A stretch of DNA of 9,610 nucleotides, from positions 1 through 9,610 of the forward strand of contig CAIQIL010000127.1 of the NCBI GenBank assembly GCA_903871865.1. Direction: 5' to 3'. The translations under genes were made by a program, and so were the position numbers. The notes beneath the pieces are model-generated. The model did no database searches and was not told where the DNA came from. It was given only the letters and a program-made list of their open reading frames with translations. Position 1 is the first letter of the stretch. Each line of letters opens with the position of its first letter. Positions 7,702 to 9,610 of the stretch are shown one piece after another. This DNA is from an uncultured Burkholderiales bacterium (lineage in GTDB: Bacteria > Pseudomonadota > Gammaproteobacteria > Burkholderiales > Burkholderiaceae_C).

Positions 7702-7974
7702 TCCCCCTCCAAGCGGCACGCGCGCCCCAAAAATGGGCATGCATGCCGCAAAAAGCGGCAGCCTTGTCGCGAAAAGCGCGTCGCGTGTCGTGAAAAGCGA
7801 GGTGAGTGTCGTGAAAAGCGACAACCATGTCGCCCAAAGCGCGTCCTCTGCCGCTCCAAGCGGCAACGCTGTCGCGAAAAGCGCGTGCTGTGTCGTGAAA
7901 AGCGAGGACGTTGTCGCGAAAAGCGCGTCGCATGCCCCACCAAGGGGCACCGCTGCCGCTGGGAGCGGGAAAGC
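7702..7974. repeat. 13-unit, 21-bp tandem array of short dyads with A-rich centres
   Basis: Thirteen units of exactly 21 bp, with no insertion or deletion, start at 7702, 7723, 7744, 7765, 7786, 7807, 7828, 7849, 7870, 7891, 7912, 7933 and 7954. The common core is TGTCGYGAAAAGCG followed by a variable tail. Each unit can be read as a 6-nt arm, 5-nt A-rich centre, 6-nt arm and 4-nt linker. Perfect dyads are TGCCGC/GCGGCA (units 7744 and 7849) and TGCCCC/GGGGCA (7933); TGTCGT/GCGACA (7807) pairs with one G-T wobble, and others pair over 3-5 bp. A fainter 105-bp (five-unit) higher-order repeat is visible, since units at 7744-7806 resemble those at 7849-7911. The array lies between two divergent genes, about 70-340 bp upstream of the sigma-54 start site. 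The period of seven codons keeps several frames open on both strands, so those open frames are not evidence of coding. Function unknown. Confidence 0.92.
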
Positions 7975-8083
7975 ACCCCGGCCATGGCGCCGCATTTCAA
8001 GGCATTCCGTCGGCAGCGCACCCCTAAAATCCGCCCGTTGTCATTCAGATGTTGAATGCGTCACGCATCACGAAACTTGCACC
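7975..8083 (+). promoter_or_regulatory. Leader/promoter region of the cyclic-di-GMP gene with two overlapping dyads
   Basis: Two perfect inverted repeats overlap: CATTCA-N5-TGAATG (8042-8058) and ATGCGT-C-ACGCAT (8056-8068), ending 15 nt before the ATG at 8084. They could be operator sites or alternative RNA hairpins hiding the start. TAAAAT at 8025-8030 is a possible -10 box, but no good -35 partner stands at the right distance, so the promoter is unassigned. No Shine-Dalgarno sequence precedes the ATG. Confidence 0.4.
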
Positions 8084-9610
8084 ATGCCCGCTGCCCAGCC
8101 CGTCCCCCAGGACGATGAAGCCCGACGTCTGCGTGCGCTGCAAAGCTACGCCGTGCTGGACACCGATGCCGAGCAGGCCTACAACGACCTCACCGCCCTG
8201 GCCGCGCAGGTGCTGGGCGTGCCGATCGCGCTGGTCAGCCTGATCGACAGCGACCGCCAGTGGTTCAAGTCCAAGGTCGGGCTGGACGTTTGTGAAACGC
8301 CGCGCTCCCAGGCGTTTTGCGACCACGCCATCCGCGGCCATGGGGTCATGGTTGTGCCCGACGCGACGCTGGACCCGCGTTTCGCGGACAACCCCCTCGT
8401 CACGGGCGAGCCGCGCATCCGCTTCTACGCCGGGGCCCCTTTGCTCAACCCCGAGGGCGAGGCCCTGGGCACGCTGTGCATCATCGACCACCAGCCGCGC
8501 GCGTTCGGTGAGCAGCAGCGCGCCACCCTGGCCCTGTTGTCGCGCCAGGTCATGGCCCAGCTGGAGCTGCGCAAGCGACATGCCGCCTTGTCGGTGGCGC
8601 TCGACAGCCTGCGGCAGCACACCCAGCTGCTGGACAACCTCTCGCGCCATGTGCCTGGCGTCATCTACCAGTACCAGCTCTTCCCTGACGGGCGCTCCTG
8701 CTTCCCCTACGCCAGCCAGGGGCTGTGGGACATCTACGAGGTCCAGCTCGACGAGGTCGCCACCGATGCGACCCTGGTGTACCAGCGACTCCACCCGCAG
8801 GACCGCGAGGCCGTGGCGCTGTCCATCCAGGCCTCGGCCCTGACGCTGCAGCCCTGGCGGCACGAGTACCGTGTCGTGCTGCCGCAGCAGGGCGAGCGCT
8901 GGCGCCAGGGCGATGCCCAGCCCGAGCGCCTGCCCGATGGCAGCGTGCTGTGGCACGGCTTCATCACCGACATCACCGAGCGCAAGCGCATCGAAGACGT
9001 CACCCACCGCCTGGCCTATTTCGATGCACTCACCGGCCTGCCCAACCGCCGTCTGTTGATCGACCGGCTGGAGCACGCACTTGGCAGCCAGCAACGCTCA
9101 GGACAGAAGGGTGCGCTGCTCTTCATCGACCTGGACAACTTCAAGCACATCAACGACGCCCGCGGCCACTCGGTCGGCGACGCCCTGCTGCAGCAGGTGG
9201 CCCAGCGCCTGGGCGGTTTGCTGCGCCACGACGACACGGTGGCCCGCCTGGGCGGCGACGAGGTCGTTGTGCAGATCGGCACCCTGGGCAGCGACACCGA
9301 AGGCGCCGCCCGCCAGGCCCGTGCCGTGGCCGAGAAGGTGCGCGAGGTGCTGGAAAGCCGCTACGACATCGACGGCTTCTCCTACAACAGCTCGGGCAGC
9401 ATCGGCATCACCGTGTTCCCGCGCGGCCTTGAGGGCGTGGACGACCTGCTGCGCGAGGCAGACACGGCCATGTACCGCGCCAAGGCGGGCGGGCGCAACC
9501 GCATCGAGTTCTTCGAAGCGGGCATGCAGACCGAGGTCGAGGAGCGCCTGGCCATCGAACACGACATGCAGGACGGCCTCGAGCGCGGTCAGTTCGACCT
9601 GCGCATCCAG
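8084..9610 (+). CDS. GAF-PAS-GGDEF(-EAL) cyclic-di-GMP signalling protein, 3'-truncated by window edge
   Basis: Cytoplasmic sensor that makes and probably also degrades cyclic-di-GMP; 509 residues are visible and the frame is open at the edge. A GAF domain spans about residues 10-165 (LRALQSYAVLDTD, IALVSLIDSDRQWFKSKVGL, CETPRSQAFCDHAI, APLLNPEGEALGTLCIID). A PAS/PAC module follows, about 183-305, ending in HGFITDITERKR. The GGDEF domain (about 306-465) has DALTGLPNRR from 314, FIDLDNFKHIND, the inhibitory I-site RHDD (381-384) and active-site GGDEV (390-394). The usual fifth residue F is V; the catalytic acidic residues are kept, so activity is possible. The last residues, GLERGQFDLRIQ, match the entry to an EAL domain beyond the edge. 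No membrane segment or signal peptide. Start ATG 8084 fits GAF-protein N-termini; the frame remains open upstream into the repeat array, but that extension has no family support. Divergent from the guanidine operon; a functional link is not shown. Confidence 0.92.
   Translation, partial: MPAAQPVPQDDEARRLRALQSYAVLDTDAEQAYNDLTALAAQVLGVPIALVSLIDSDRQWFKSKVGLDVCETPRSQAFCDHAIRGHGVMVVPDATLDPRFADNPLVTGEPRIRFYAGAPLLNPEGEALGTLCIIDHQPRAFGEQQRATLALLSRQVMAQLELRKRHAALSVALDSLRQHTQLLDNLSRHVPGVIYQYQLFPDGRSCFPYASQGLWDIYEVQLDEVATDATLVYQRLHPQDREAVALSIQASALTLQPWRHEYRVVLPQQGERWRQGDAQPERLPDGSVLWHGFITDITERKRIEDVTHRLAYFDALTGLPNRRLLIDRLEHALGSQQRSGQKGALLFIDLDNFKHINDARGHSVGDALLQQVAQRLGGLLRHDDTVARLGGDEVVVQIGTLGSDTEGAARQARAVAEKVREVLESRYDIDGFSYNSSGSIGITVFPRGLEGVDDLLREADTAMYRAKAGGRNRIEFFEAGMQTEVEERLAIEHDMQDGLERGQFDLRIQ

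Noticed and set aside
7702..7974. CRISPR array.
   Set aside because: Spacers would be only 4 nt, units are degenerate and no cas gene is nearby.
7414..7995. N-terminal extension of the substrate-binding protein through the array.
   Set aside because: It would translate promoter, riboswitch and repeats; the signal peptide begins correctly from ATG 7413 with a ribosome binding site.
7612..8055. Plus-strand frame encoding Cys-Arg-x-Lys-Arg heptads over the repeat array.
   Set aside because: It needs a GTG start inside the riboswitch leader region, has no ribosome binding site, and the 21-bp period keeps frames open on both strands equally.
7733..8083. In-frame upstream extension of the GAF-GGDEF protein into the array, giving VAKSxxx heptads.
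   Set aside because: The frame is really open from ATG 7733, but the GAF homology starts just after ATG 8084 and the extension looks like translated repeat; kept only as a remote possibility.

Overview
The window is GC-rich DNA. Its gene families and codon use suggest a betaproteobacterium, most likely Burkholderiales/Comamonadaceae-like; this is inference, as there is no rRNA or other phylogenetic marker. It holds two divergent transcription units separated by an unusually structured 670-bp intergenic region (7414-8083).

Minus strand, 7660 down to the left edge: a guanidine-assimilation operon read leftward. From its 5' end it has a near-perfect sigma-54 (RpoN) -24/-12 promoter (7645-7660), a clear guanidine-I (ykkC) riboswitch (7462-7603) with a plausible expression platform, then a periplasmic substrate-binding protein, an ABC permease, an ABC ATPase, two paralogous DUF1989 'urea carboxylase-associated' proteins (the carboxyguanidine deiminase pair, CgdA/CgdB type) and a large biotin-dependent carboxylase of the urea/guanidine carboxylase family, cut by the window edge before its biotin-carrier domain. 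Genes are tightly packed, with TGATG or ATGA overlaps or gaps of 9-23 nt, so they are probably one transcript. Read together: guanidine is imported, carboxylated with bicarbonate and ATP, deiminated by the DUF1989 pair, and the product is hydrolysed to ammonia and CO2 by an allophanate hydrolase expected just beyond the left edge. Control appears double: nitrogen status through sigma-54 and guanidine through the riboswitch.

Intergenic region: besides promoter and riboswitch it has a perfect 19-bp palindrome abutting the -24 element, a 14-bp palindrome at the expected start of the transcript, and a 13-unit, indel-free 21-bp tandem array (7702-7974). Many units are short dyads around an A-rich centre, and several show matched changes in the two arms. 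The array sits where sigma-54 enhancers usually lie, and its period equals two DNA helical turns. This is the least explained and most interesting part of the window. Two further overlapping dyads lie just before the divergent gene.

Plus strand, 8084 to the right edge: a GAF-PAS-GGDEF cyclic-di-GMP signalling protein whose last visible residues look like the start of an EAL domain.
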